From positions 124,001-188,000 of the forward strand of contig SKCR01018432.1 of NCBI GenBank assembly GCA_019454045.1: 64,000 bases of DNA, given 5' to 3'. A model generated the notes under the pieces. It made no database searches, was not told the DNA's origin, and worked only from the letters and a program-made list of their open reading frames with translations. This DNA comes from Zanthoxylum bungeanum (lineage: Eukaryota > Streptophyta > Magnoliopsida > Sapindales > Rutaceae). Positions 24,961-36,068 of the stretch are shown here, in pieces; position 1 is the stretch's first letter; each line of letters begins with the position of its first letter. Made by a program: the position numbers and the translations under genes.

Positions 24961-25225
24961 CCTCTGAAGGGTCTCATATTGTTCGGACAACAAAAAAAAC
25001 AAAGGAGGGAAAAATAAGTAAAGACATAAATATACATGTGTACATAAAAATATAGTGTTGTTACACAAAAAGTTGAAGTGTACATAGGGCCCCGGTAGGG
25101 TTACCCTTTTCATTCAGCCCGTACAGGGGCAGGAATTTCTTCCTCTGATGGTCCAGGTGGCGGAAGAAGTGGCTCGGCATCAGGAGGAGGAACAGCTGCT
25201 TCATCCTCGGCTGCACGACAGACCT

Positions 25226-27612
25226 CTACTTCAGGGGCGGGAGGAGGGATCTCGTGGCAGCCATCGCCGGCAACCGGAGCCTCAGGACGCTCCTCGCAGA
25301 AAAACCTCGGAAGCCGGAACAACCGAGATAGGGGCGGGATCCATCACCTCCTCCGGTAGAGAAGGGAGCCACTTCCGAAATTCCTCCTCGGAAATATCCC
25401 CCTTGCAATAACTGATGGCCGCACGGATGGGTCCATATTCAAATCTGGCAAACCATCGGTATCAGCTCAGCACAGTCACCAACCCCCTCCAGGCGGATAG
25501 CCTCCTTCTCGGCCTCAAGCTCACTCTCCCTCTTCTCAAGCTCGATCTCTCTCTCCTCGAGATCAACCTCCCTATCCTCGAGCTCGGTCTTCTTCCTCTC
25601 AAGACTATCTCGGGCCCGTGCAACCTCCTCGTCTTTTTCCTTCAGCTTGACCTCAGAACTTGCTACCCTCCCCTTCAAAACGCCAATCTCAGATTGGGCG
25701 GCCTTCAAGTCCTCCCGGGCATTATCAGCAAGTTTTCGCTCCAGTGAGGCAGCAGCCTTAAGAGCCTTATTCGTTTTGAAGTTCTCAACGGCAGCCAACT
25801 GAAGGTTCTCTATCGTCCCTTCCCGGTCAGCCAGCTTTGCCTCCACTTCGGAGAGACGATTTTGAAGCCTCTGGGCCTGACCACCCTCGGACAACAAAGT
25901 CAGGAGAAGACCCTTATTCTTGGCCATGAGATAGTTGGCCTGCAAACAAAAAAAGGAGAAAGGAGTCAATACATAAAACAAAAAACCAAGACCCAAAAAC
26001 CGAGAAGGGAAGTGAAAGTACCTTCGCCATCTGAGAACTCATCTCAGCCACAACACCTTCAGGAGATACGTCCTCATACCTCGAGACCTCTTCAGGAGGA
26101 ATCACCTCGGCCAATTCATTGAAGGCCGGCACTAGATGGGAAGTGGCCTCCCGGATGTTCTCCCCCAAGTCATCCACCCCGAGGACCACAGGGCCCTTCC
26201 GTTTTTTCGAGGAGCCCTCAGAAGACTTCCTCCCCCTACGGACATCCTTCCTCTTAACCGGAGCAGCTTCCTCTCCCTCCTCCTCTTGGACCAGCTCAGT
26301 CTCCTCGGCCCCAAATTGACGCCTCCTCTTCCTAAGGGGCTTTGGCGGACTGGTAAGACGAGCGGACCCCGATGATTGTGCACCAGGGGAAGAGAGACTC
26401 CGAGCAGCAGGCTGGACATCTCCTTGAGACGCCCGCTCAGTCCCAGCAGTGACAGGCTGTGCCCGGGAAGTTCCAACATCAGCACGGCCGGTTTTCTTCA
26501 TGGTACCGGCCAACTTCTCAAGAAACTTAGGCCTCTTCGACATGCCTACAAAAAAGAAAAAGAAAATCAAGGACCGAGCACATAACAAAAATATCAAACA
26601 TGATGAAACAAACAAGGAAACAAAACAAACAGCAAGACATCTACCTATCCGACCTGCGACCTCCGAAAGCACCCGGACAAGGCCCGACTCGACAAATGCC
26701 GCATCATTAACCAACTCCCTCCAGGGGGCAGCATAATTCCGAGCCCAGGATACCCGCTTCCGAACCTGACGAGAACCTTAGGAGCATCTCGCCAACAAGC
26801 TGGGAGGAACCAGAGAAGTTAAAAACCTTAAGAGACTAAAGAGCAGAAACAAAGAAAGAGTGAAGGGACATTAGGCTCCTAACCTCCAGCCCGAAAATAT
26901 CCGGCACCATGTCTCCCCCCTTCATCTGAAAACAGGGACCGTCCCCAATCCCCGGTAGCCCAAAACCAAAGATCCTTGAAGTTCTTGTTGGAATCAGGGA
27001 GCTTCTGGACGATGTTCATAGAGCTGTTGTAAGCAGAAAGATAGTACCAACCATGGTGAGCTTTTGGTTGGCCTTCAGACGATACACCCTCTTCACCTCT
27101 TCAAAAGAGGGCTCCCCGAGCCCTGCCCGATGCCAAGCCGCATACAGCCCGGCCAAAATCCTCCAACTATTAAACTCAGCTGACAGGGAGCGATCTCCAT
27201 CTCGGCCAACATCCAAGCGAAGTAAGGCTGGATCGGCAACCGTAGCCCACACTCAAAGAAGATAGGAAGGAGTGCTACCGAGCCTTCGTCAGGCTGACTG
27301 GCACGATCCATCGGGCCTGGAACTTCAAGGGTGATGTCTATCGGAATATTATACCGCTGACGAAGAAGGTCGAGATCATCCTCGGTTATCTTGGAAGGAC
27401 GGTTCATATCCAGAGCCGACGACCCAAGTTCACCAGGCTCTGGGTCCTTCCGAGGAACCTTTGATGGTAGGAGTCGTTTTCGATTTCAGAAGCCGTAGGC
27501 TAGTGTCGAGGTCCTCTACACTAGGTGCCCCTGAGCCCGAGGAGAGCTCTTCAGCAGGAGGGGTTGAAACCTTGGCAAGCCTTTCGGAGGGGGAACTATT
27601 GTCAGACATCCC
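25226..27612 (-). pseudogene. Antisense extra ORF of Tat element B
   Basis: The minus strand encodes a multi-exon protein of the extra-ORF class known in Tat elements. The N-terminal part (27612-27430, then 27407-27016) has ITEDDLDLLRQRYNIP and WRILAGLYAAWHRAG, which resemble the putative gypsy-type transposon domain (Pfam Transposase_28) by memory. The middle (26545-26022) is Ser/Pro-rich with basic KRRRQF and KKRKG clusters that could be nuclear signals. The C-terminal exon (25939-25440) is a long coiled coil of E/K/R heptads. Introns are visible: donor GT at 26021 and acceptor AG ending 25940 (82 nt), and an acceptor ending near 26547 with a donor near 26645. Frameshifts near 27150 and 27430 suggest a recent pseudogene. 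Function is unknown. Confidence 0.65.
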
Positions 27613-28390
27613 TGACACCCGGAAAAACAGCGAAGGAAGGAGGATCAGTCTATGAGGAGCCACCCACGATGTCCGTGCTAAAACTAAATAGAGAGTCTCT
27701 AAAAAGTGCCCTAAAGCAAGACCCAGCAAAAACCACAAGTCTCTCCCTAAGCAAAATAAGCAAACAGAAATTGCATAAAAAAAAAAAAGGTCGCTCAGAA
27801 GACTTACTTGTTCTTCTCAAGAGCAGAAGGTTATACGGCGCGGTGATGCCCGTTCCTTATGTTCGCAACACAGAAATAGAAAAAGACCACAGTTGAGATC
27901 CGAGATGCAGATATGAACAAATCAACCAAGATACTTGCAGAGAGAAAGGAAAAATTGCCGAAAAAGATGGAACAGTAGAAGCCTCCCCTTCTTATAGTCG
28001 TGACCAGGACGCTCGTGACCATTAGATCTGAAGGAAGAGCCCGGATGAACGCCAAGTGTCGGTCACAAAAGGGGCCTCCCAAGTTCAAACAGACGGCTGA
28101 GATCAGCCCACTGAGAAAGCGCCTCTGCACGGTCGATTCGACCCCTCTTTTGGCGGGAACCCGGCGGATGTTTGACAAGTGTCGGGCATTGGAAGAAACC
28201 CTAAAGCTGATTTGACAGGCATTTAAGAAGACACGACGGTTGTGCGTCTCGAAAAAAGATGATTGGAACGGCAAGAAAAATCTTTTTTGCATCCTAGGAC
28301 GACTACCAGCGAAGACAATCAGCACACCCTCTTCATATAGTTCCCGGCACCAACTCACATACTCGTTGGAACCGAGAACTAGGGGACAGA
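27613..28390 (+). other. Element B 3' untranslated region and polypurine tract
   Basis: No sense gene is seen. It ends with AGGGGACAGA (28381-28390), the polypurine tract before LTR2. The stretch 28333-28359 is the source of the inverted 27-nt copy found between LTR2 and LTR3. On the minus strand this region would be the promoter side of the antisense ORF. Confidence 0.6.
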
Positions 28391-29144
28391 TGTTGATGGT
28401 GTTTTCAGGCGCTACAGCATTTAAGACAGCACGACAAGGACAAAAGGTTAAGTTCGCTATCTGGTTGAGATCATGAGGCCGACCCAACCAGTTCATATGA
28501 AGACCGACCACTTTGGTTCAAATGACCGAGCACTATAGATGTCGGCAGGAACATCCTCAGCATAAAAGATTGTCATGGCCGACCTCATTAAAAGACCGAC
28601 CAGATGACGGACCGTGTTCAAGGCAACAGCACCCCATTCTTATGGATAAGATAAGGAAAACATCCTACTTTCACAAGGAAAGAGAGTCAGAGTCCAAAAA
28701 GGAAAGCGGAAGAAGAAGGCAATACCGGATCAGGAAACCCTACAAGAAGAGAAGATTGGGTTCAAATAGGATTTCTTATACAAATAGGAATCTGATTTCT
28801 GTATTATTATAAATAGAAGGGTAGAGCATGTGTAAAAGGGGCATCTGAAAATCATCACAAAAAGTGAGAGATTAGTGTCATAGAGCTCTGATTTGTAAAA
28901 GCAAAGAGGAGATCTGAGGAGTGAATTTAAGCAATAAAAAGTACCATCCTGCTCTTGCCCGTGGACGTAGGTCGGATCCCAAAATCCACTGAACCACGTT
29001 AAATCACCTTGTCTGATTGGCGTATTTTCTTGTTTTCCGCTAAATTTGCCTTTGGTCCCCCATAACCAAACAAATTCACAGTTGGAGGAGGATTTCCTCG
29101 GGAGTAATATTCCAATATTGCCCTGAGACCAAAATCCACCGTCA
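28391..29144 (+). repeat. Element B LTR2 (internal LTR)
   Basis: The LTR is 754 bp and ends CCGTCA, lacking the final ACA seen in LTR1 and LTR3. In U3 it differs from both other LTRs (ACAAAAGGTTAAG, AGGAACATCC, AGCATAAAAG), but in R-U5 it agrees with LTR3 against LTR1. It is preceded by the polypurine tract. Confidence 0.93.
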
Positions 29145-29175
29145 TGTGAGTTGGTGCCGGGAACTATATGACAGA
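29145..29175 (+). other. 31-bp LTR2-LTR3 junction: inverted scrap
   Basis: Bases 29145-29171 are the exact reverse complement of 28333-28359, and CAGA (29172-29175) matches the end of the polypurine tract. GAACTA occurs in the scrap and just before the real tract, a possible microhomology for template switching. Confidence 0.9.
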
Positions 29176-29928
29176 TGTTGATGGTGTTTTCAGGCGCTAC
29201 AGCATTTAAGACAGCACGACAAGGACAAAGGGGTAAGTTCGCTATCTGGTTGAGATCATAAGGCCGACCCGCCCAGTTCATATGAAGACCGACCACTTTG
29301 GTTCAAATGACCGAGCACTATAGATGTCGGCAGGAACGTCCTCAGCATAGAAGATTGTCATGGCCGACCTCATTAAAGACCGACCAGATGACGGACCGTG
29401 TTCAAGACAACAGCACCTCATTCTTGTGGATAAGATAAGGAAAGCATCCTACTTTCACAAGGAGAGAGAGTCAGAGTCCAAAAGGGAAAGCGGAAGGAGA
29501 AGGCAAAACCGGATCAGGAAACCCTACAAGAAGAGAAGATTGGGTCCAAATAGGATTTCTTATACAAATAGGAATCTGATTTCTGTATTATTATAAATAG
29601 AAGGGTAGAGCATGTGTAAAAGGGCATCTGAAATCATCACAAAAGTGAGAGATTAGTGTCATAGAGCTCTGATTTGTAAAAGCAAAGAGGAGATCTGAGG
29701 AGTGAATTTAAGCAATAAAAAGTACCATCCTGCTCTTGCCCGTGGACGTAGGTCGGATCCCAAAATCCACCGAACCACGTTAAATCACCTTGTCTGATTG
29801 GCGTATTTTCTTGTTTTCCGCTAAATTTGCCTTTGGTCCCCCATAACCAAACAAATTCACAGTTGGAGGAGGATTTCCTCGGGAGTAATATTCCAATATT
29901 GCCCTGAGACCAAAATCCACCGTCAACA
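29176..29928 (+). repeat. Element B LTR3 (outer 3' LTR)
   Basis: The LTR is 753 bp and ends GTCAACA against the right TSD TAATC. Its U3 matches LTR1 while its R-U5 matches LTR2, so it is mosaic with a switch close to the TATA box and transcription start. Confidence 0.94.
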
Positions 29929-29933
29929 TAATC
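29929..29933 (+). other. Right target-site duplication of element B
   Basis: TAATC matches 17259-17263. Confidence 0.92.
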
Positions 29934-30365
29934 CTAATCTAATGGATTTAGGTCATATTACCAATACTTCTGTCGTTAAAAAAAAAGACGCTTATATAAT
30001 GATATTCATGTAATCGGTATATTATTAATAAAATGCTCAATTTTCATACCCGGTTATCCCGTGTAGTTCCTAGTTGCCTCGAGTCATCGCGTGGATGCCA
30101 TGTTTACTCGTTTGTGTCATTTAATATACATTGTGGATGTTTATTAACTTTCATAGCTTGTCGCTATATAATCATACATAGATATTTCAATCATCGAGTT
30201 TCATGCTAGTGGGCTTTGTGATGATTGACTTGCTTGACAAGAGCGTCGGTAAGTGCCGCACAAGTGTTTTTATAAGAATCTGGAAAGTAGGCCTATGACA
30301 GTTTGTATTAGAGCCCTAATTAGGGCGGCTGAAAATATCTACAAATACGAGTGGATGTTATTGAG
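29934..30365 (+). repeat. Remainder of tandem repeat unit 2
   Basis: This continues the unit interrupted by element B and aligns with 16830-17247 (shared AATAAAATGCTC, ATCGAGTTTCATG and GTGGATGTT/GGATGTTATTGA). After 30365 the similarity does not continue into a third unit. Confidence 0.65.
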
Positions 30366-31966
30366 AAAAAAACTAATATTAAGGGCTAGCAAGGAGAAAT
30401 TGAGAATTACGAGATGGCACTAGTAGAAAAGAGTTAATACCTTGATATCGAGGATTGGAGATAGATAATCAGCGAGCACACATGTGGATTGATCTAGAGT
30501 GCATAAGCAATCACTCGAGTGTGAGAAATAAGTTGGAAGCTTGTCTTTGGGGAGATAGGCAAGAGTTGTAAGCACCACAAGGGTGCAAGAGATGTTTGTT
30601 ATGAGAAAAATATAAACGAGAAGCATAATGAGGGCGCCACAGGGACAATAACACCAACATACTTATCCATGAAAACCCGGTGAGGTGGGGGGAAAAATAT
30701 CGGGTTGTTCAAAAGAGACAATGCTCCTTTGACAAATGGGGAAGGGACTCCAAGTGGATTGAGAAGACCACTTAACCCTTAAACATCTGAATACATTATC
30801 GACGGTAAGTAAAGTGTCGCGACAATATCTTACAATAAGTTGAGTTTATACAGGGAACTTCTCGAGATTGGTTCGACCAATTCGAGAGATGGCCAAGAGT
30901 TTTAGGCCAATGAGTAAGCACAAATATTTAAGCTAGAAACACGAGGTTCTGATATAAGAAATGATAGATCTTTTTTCAGTGTAAACGAGTGGGAAATGCT
31001 TCGTGAAAAATTGAGAATGTGAGTATTCATGAGGGTGGAACTTCCTGTAAAGAGACATGGGTATTACCATGGCGGGAATGATAACGTGAACCAAAGGCTT
31101 AGAGTGGAGTCAAAATAAAAATGAGGAATAGATATGAGATTAAATCATATCCCTCCAGAGCCCCATTAGTATAAACAAAAAGTGACTGCCATTATTTTGG
31201 CATTGAGATGTAGAGGCCATCATATTATGGAAAATATAACATGATATACAGAGAGGCGAAATGACCTACAAGAAACGTGTGGAATGCAACATCAACACAT
31301 GAATAATAATAGGATGCACCCAAGGGCGGCTCAGAAAATTAAATTTTGGTTGTATGGTATTTGAGAATGGTAATGACGAAATGCAATCGTGAGTTGTCGT
31401 AAGGCTAGTTTGAGAGTGCTGATTACACTCGTTAAGACAAAACAATGTAAATTTGGTCGTGAAATAGAGAGAATATTATCGTAAGTGTGTCTTGTGGTTG
31501 CTGATGTGGCGACTAAGGAGATGATGGCAAGTGTATCGTATGAAATGTTGATGCGATGTCAACAAGACAATAGGAAAATACACTATATTGGGTGCAGGGC
31601 ACGAGATCCATCCTCAACGAAATCGTGACAAAATTAATTAAACGTCTACGGCTCAGGCTTGGGCAAGATAAGGCTTAAAATGAGGTCGATTTTATACGTC
31701 TCTAGGAGACTGGGTGGGCCACCACTAGAGACAAAATCCTCACCTTCTAAGGAGATGAGGAAATTTGAGAGGGGATAAGCTGAAGCGAATCGATAGGCAT
31801 GGGGTAAGGTAGAGAGTATAAAATGATCCTTAACAACATTATATAATCAAGACCTTTGTTGTTTTATTGGAAATAAAAACTCACACCAAGAGCACATATA
31901 AAGTCAGGACTGAAATCGATAACACTCATATCGGATTGCAAGTATGGAGTTATGACTAAGATTGAA
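30366..31966 (+). other. Unassigned, probably decayed retroelement interior
   Basis: No frame longer than about 70 codons is convincing. The GA-rich, stop-filled text after an LTR-like end and a PBS-like TATTAGAGCCCTA suggests old retroelement interior, but I recognise no domain. Confidence 0.25.
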
Positions 31967-32944
31967 TGTAACACCCCGCCTGGGGCATGATGCTACCGGC
32001 ATGATACAGAGAAATCCCATATCCCTAAGCCTCAATCTGAACGAAAAATGGGCATGATCACAGTCCAGTACCCAAAAGATCTATACAAATATCAAATAGG
32101 TAAATAGGGCCTTCGGTCCAAACTCAAAGAATTCAAGTCACATCATCAATTTCAGGACTCCGTGCCTAAATCAAAACATACAGTTCAATGCTTAGAATTA
32201 CATACATATAATAGTATGCTTTGATCGATACAAACATATACAAATATAACATGATTTCTAAACTATATAACCACTCACAAGACTCTAAATTGGGTGGTTA
32301 TAGCCTGGGAGATCATTCATCTCGAGCATAGTATCCAAAGCTTGAATGACTGACTGATCAGGTTGACAACCTGCAAAATTAACAAATTGGTTTGGTGTGA
32401 GCTAGAAACTCAGTAAGTAACCCTGCTCATACCATGCACGAAAAAAGTATACAAGTCACATAAAATAGTATTTATCAACTAAACATACTTATTAAAATAT
32501 CTTACACATATATATACTAGTACAATTCCAAAAAACTTAACTTATATAGATCCTCCTCTTATCAATCATACATACATGAAATTCGAACCATCACTATAAC
32601 ACTTACGTATACATATATCCAAACATAAGCTCTTGTACATGCAATTACATACATTGTCAAAATGGAGAACACAAAACAATCACTTATAATCATTTTGAAA
32701 ATTAATTATAAAAATCATTTGTTGTAAACAAAATCAAATCCTATAATCATATTCTAGTAAATCCTTATCAAGCATACATGACTAACTCAACTGGTCGAGA
32801 TATAACAAGCATCCAGACATGTATAAGTGAAAAAATAGATTGTCAGTTACTGAAGTTAAGGGACATGATTATGTTTGACCGGACATATAATTCAAATCGA
32901 ATATTCAACCAGACACGTATTAAGCTGTTAACACACGTGTAAAA
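31967..32944 (+). repeat. Possible Ty3/gypsy solo LTR
   Basis: It starts TGTAACACCCCGCCTGGGGC, a start common in plant gypsy LTRs. The next element-like start, TGTTAGGATTGG, lies at 32945. No TSD could be matched and no coding part is present. Confidence 0.3.
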
Positions 32945-33840
32945 TGTTAGGATTGGTGCTTGGAGTGCCAATCCGGATCGTATTTATGTCTGATTCATGA
33001 ATACGAGCAATACCTTTTTTTTTTCATAATATTACTTAATTATGGTAGCACCTCTTGTTGTTTATTATATATATTCGATCTAATTCATTAGATTGAAACT
33101 AAATCGTGTTTAGTGATATATACATATTAGACAAAGACCCGATAATATATAATGTAGTGCGTAATTACAAGGTAGTTGGTAATTGACATTGGGAAGCATA
33201 ACTACTAGAAATATATTATCAAATTAAGTTTCTGGTCAAGATTTACTGACACGGGTCGGTTAGTAAAATCCGCTGAGACCAGTATATGTCGTATATCGGA
33301 CTTGGTCCGATGGTTTATCCCAATGAATCATGAGTCTCGGGAGACTCATATAGACGTGTAGGTGTTTATTTGATAAACATTGAATGACTCATCGAAGATT
33401 ACCTAATAGATGGTACACCAACGTCAATATGAATCTTTTTGGGTTGAGTAGCATAGTGATTCTCTGACTTAAGATACCACTGTGGATATATGAGTTATCC
33501 TCCACACTTAGATGGCAGTCACGTCACCGATCTATTAAGATCAGACCTCCGCCTGTTCGTTGGGTGTGGACTCATGCTCATGATATCCTATGTGTATCAA
33601 GATATGATATGTCAGTCCTGTGTACAGGGCATATGTATTCATTATATGATTAGCAATTTGTTAAATCCATGGCTGTGGTATACTTCGGAAGTAAGTTCCG
33701 AGTGTTATTTAGAAGATTGCTAATAGATATGTCGACACGATTATACATTTAGAGATTTGATGTTTATGTTTATATCTCTGTGATAATCCGGATACCTGTG
33801 ACAGATGGATTATACGTATGCAATGACCTCGATCTGTATG
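32945..33840 (+). repeat. Copia-like LTR interrupted by element D
   Basis: TGTTAGGATTGGTGC begins text with the layout of long copia LTRs, such as stretches on dates of shared phrasing with A (GAGACTCATATAGACGTG). Element D inserted after GTATG at 33840 and the LTR seems to continue at 43733. Its end and partner are not visible. Confidence 0.4.
33836..33840 (+). other. Left target-site duplication of element D
   Basis: GTATG precedes the LTR and is repeated at 43728-43732, fixing both ends of D. Confidence 0.9.
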
Positions 33841-34461
33841 TTATGAGCGGAAAATATATCAATATTTACCGCCCCTTTTACTTAATATTTTGTTTAGTTT
33901 CTCGGGTTTGATGAACGTTTTGATATGTTTTATTTTATTTTGCAGATAAAATAATATTGGACTCAATGAAATCATTTAGGACGAAATGTGGATCAAATAA
34001 GGGCAATTATTGGACTTGATATATTAATTTTGGAGATTGGAAACTTGAAAGGGCGTTTTTGACGAAGTGCAGTTTTGGAAATTCCAGTTTTGCGCATCTG
34101 TCGTATTTTGGGCATAACTGTTACTCAGATATCGGATTGAGCTGATTCAAGTTCCAGATTAAATAAGACTCAAAGATATAAAACTTTGAAAGAGAACATA
34201 TTTTCAAATTCTGATGATTGCATGACCGAAATTGATGAACCATCCAGAAGTGTGTGGAGTGTAATTATTAAAAGTCATTATCAATCATTTTCAAAGCAAA
34301 ATATTAATTAATAAATAATTAATAAAAATTATCAAATCACCACCAAACAAGATAAGAAATTAGTGGAGCAATTATGGATTTGGTGGAGTAATTAGTGGAG
34401 AAATTAATAATGGATTTGGTGGAGAAATTGATTGATGATTTGATGGTGGCAAAATTTTGCC

Positions 34462-34469
34462 TATAAATA
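34462..34469 (+). promoter_or_regulatory. TATA box of element D 5' LTR
   Basis: TATAAATA in the context TTGCCTATAAATACCAAGCC. The same box is at 42252 in the 3' LTR and 11397 in the fragment. Confidence 0.75.
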
Positions 34470-34798
34470 CCAAGCCATTTCATTTGTAAAATTCATACTT
34501 TCTTCTTTGAAATTCTTAATGAATAAATAAGAAGATTGTTTCTAGTTTTTTTATTTTTAGTTTTCAGTAATTAATTTTCAGTTTCGCACTTTCTTTTCTT
34601 TACTTTTCAGTTTTTACTTTCCGCAATTTACTTTTACGCATACACTTTCCTTCTTTACTTTTTCAGTTTTTATTTTTCAACCATGAGGAGGTAACTTCCC
34701 TCTGCCTAGGTGAAAGGTAATTCTTTTACTGTTACTATCTTAGATTAATCTCCCTTAGACACAACATATTCACTATTCTAAAATTGACTTAAAAAGGA

Positions 34799-35020
34799 AT
34801 ACCGCTATATTGGTCGGTGGGCTATTTAATTTAAACTGTTAAACCTGACTAAGCAAGGATACCGCCAGATTGGTCGGTTGGTAATTTAATTTTGGTTCCG
34901 CCTTATGGCTGGTTATTTCTTTATCGCCTACATGGCAGGTTCATGGACAAATTTTACCTCCTTATATGGATGGTCGGACTTAACTTGACTTAATCAGAGT
35001 ACCGCCTATATGGTCGGTTG
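34799..35020 (+). repeat. Series of small hairpins in element D 5' LTR
   Basis: Motifs such as ACCGCCAGATTGGTCGGT (34861) and ACCGCCTATATGGTCGGT (35001) recur with short spacing. Each can fold as a six-base-pair stem with one bulged base and a loop of about five bases. The same series is in the 3' LTR at about 42592-42810 and in other Athila LTRs of the window. Confidence 0.75.
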
Positions 35021-35942
35021 GTTTTAATCTCACAAGTGATTATGTTATACTAAGGGAGATATCTAAGTTAGTAATTAGTAAAAGTAATTCCTTTTATCTT
35101 GGCAGTTTATTTTCATTTACTTTCCCGCTTTTACTTTCTCGCAGTTACTTTTTAGCATTTTTATTTTATGTCTTTTAAGTTTTCATTAGCCATAGCTATG
35201 TATTGTAACTAAGTTAGTATCTAGGGTTGTGATGAATTTCAATATAACCGGTTTATAAGGGGTTAGATTATAGGTTGGGTAATTTAAAGATTTATTTATT
35301 GAGTCTTAATCTTAATGCTTTTTATTAACTGGCCATTAATAAAATTGATTAGGTAAACTTAAAATGAACTAGACATAAGGATTTTAAGTTTAAGACCTTA
35401 GACTCAATAACCCACGATCTTCCTTGAGGATATATAACCCTTTAATAGATTTCCTTACAGGATAGGAATATACCTGTCGGGCGGGGGTAGCCATAATTGG
35501 AACTTAAACTTAATGAATCCAGATAATTTGGTTGACATAGACATATGATTCAATTGGGTTTAAACTGGGTATTTGTGTCTGACCATCGACAGAGGCTTAC
35601 ACATAATTTAGTGTTCCAGGTTAATAAATCAATATATTACCCAACTTTAAGATAATCACTTCATCTTCAAAAATATTGGAATTAATCACAACCCTGGATA
35701 GTTTTTATAAATTTGGATTTTTCTCAACCTACTTTTAAGCAATTTTATTTACTTGTTTTAAATTTAGAATCATCGTCATTTCAAATCAATCAATCAAACA
35801 ACCTGTTAGATACTGGTAATCAGTTGGCCCCATAAATTAATAACAAAAAGGTTTTAAGTCCTCGTGTGATCGATACTTTTTATACTACTTGAACGATACG
35901 TGCGCTTGCGTTATACGTGTGTGATTACGCCGGTCAAGTTTT

Positions 35943-35960
35943 TGGCGCCGTTGCCGGGGA
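35943..35960 (+). other. Primer binding site of element D
   Basis: TGGCGCCGTTGCCGGGGA starts six bases after the 5' LTR. This site is typical of Athila-lineage elements. Confidence 0.9.
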
Positions 35961-36068
35961 CTTATTTATCTTTTACTATTAGTTTAGGGGTTAGATACGT
36001 TACTTGTATCTAATTTCTTTTTTACTTATTGTTTTTGTTTTCTTGTGTTTCAGGTTCTCAGAAACTAC

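Larger units (their letters stand above)
17264..29928 (+). mobile_element. Ty3/gypsy Tat-lineage LTR retrotransposon B, complete
   Basis: The element is 12,665 bp, flanked by the 5-bp duplication TAATC and bounded by TGTTGATGG...GTCAACA. The domain order gag, protease, reverse transcriptase, RNase H, integrase places it in Ty3/gypsy. The TGGCGCCGTCTGTGGGGA primer site, an extra RNase H of the type with NNEAEYEA, a tandem array after pol and an antisense extra ORF near the 3' end are hallmarks of the plant Tat lineage. It has three LTRs: two outer ones and a third 31 bp before the last. All pol frames have frameshifts, yet the LTRs are nearly identical, so it was probably already defective, or nearly so, when it inserted recently using proteins from other copies. 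Confidence 0.95.
33841..35936 (+). repeat. Element D 5' LTR
   Basis: It starts TTATGAGCGG (the 3' LTR has TGATGAGCGG, so the first G has mutated) and ends GATTACGCCGGTCA. It contains the TATA box at 34462 and a series of ACCGCC hairpins at 34799-35020. Candidate splice donors AG/GTAACT (34690/34691) and AAAG/GTAATT (34716/34717) lie in the presumed transcribed part. Confidence 0.95.

Noticed and set aside
33490..33723. 77-codon frame in the copia-like LTR before D
   Set aside because: No similarity to a known domain; it lies within LTR-like non-coding text.
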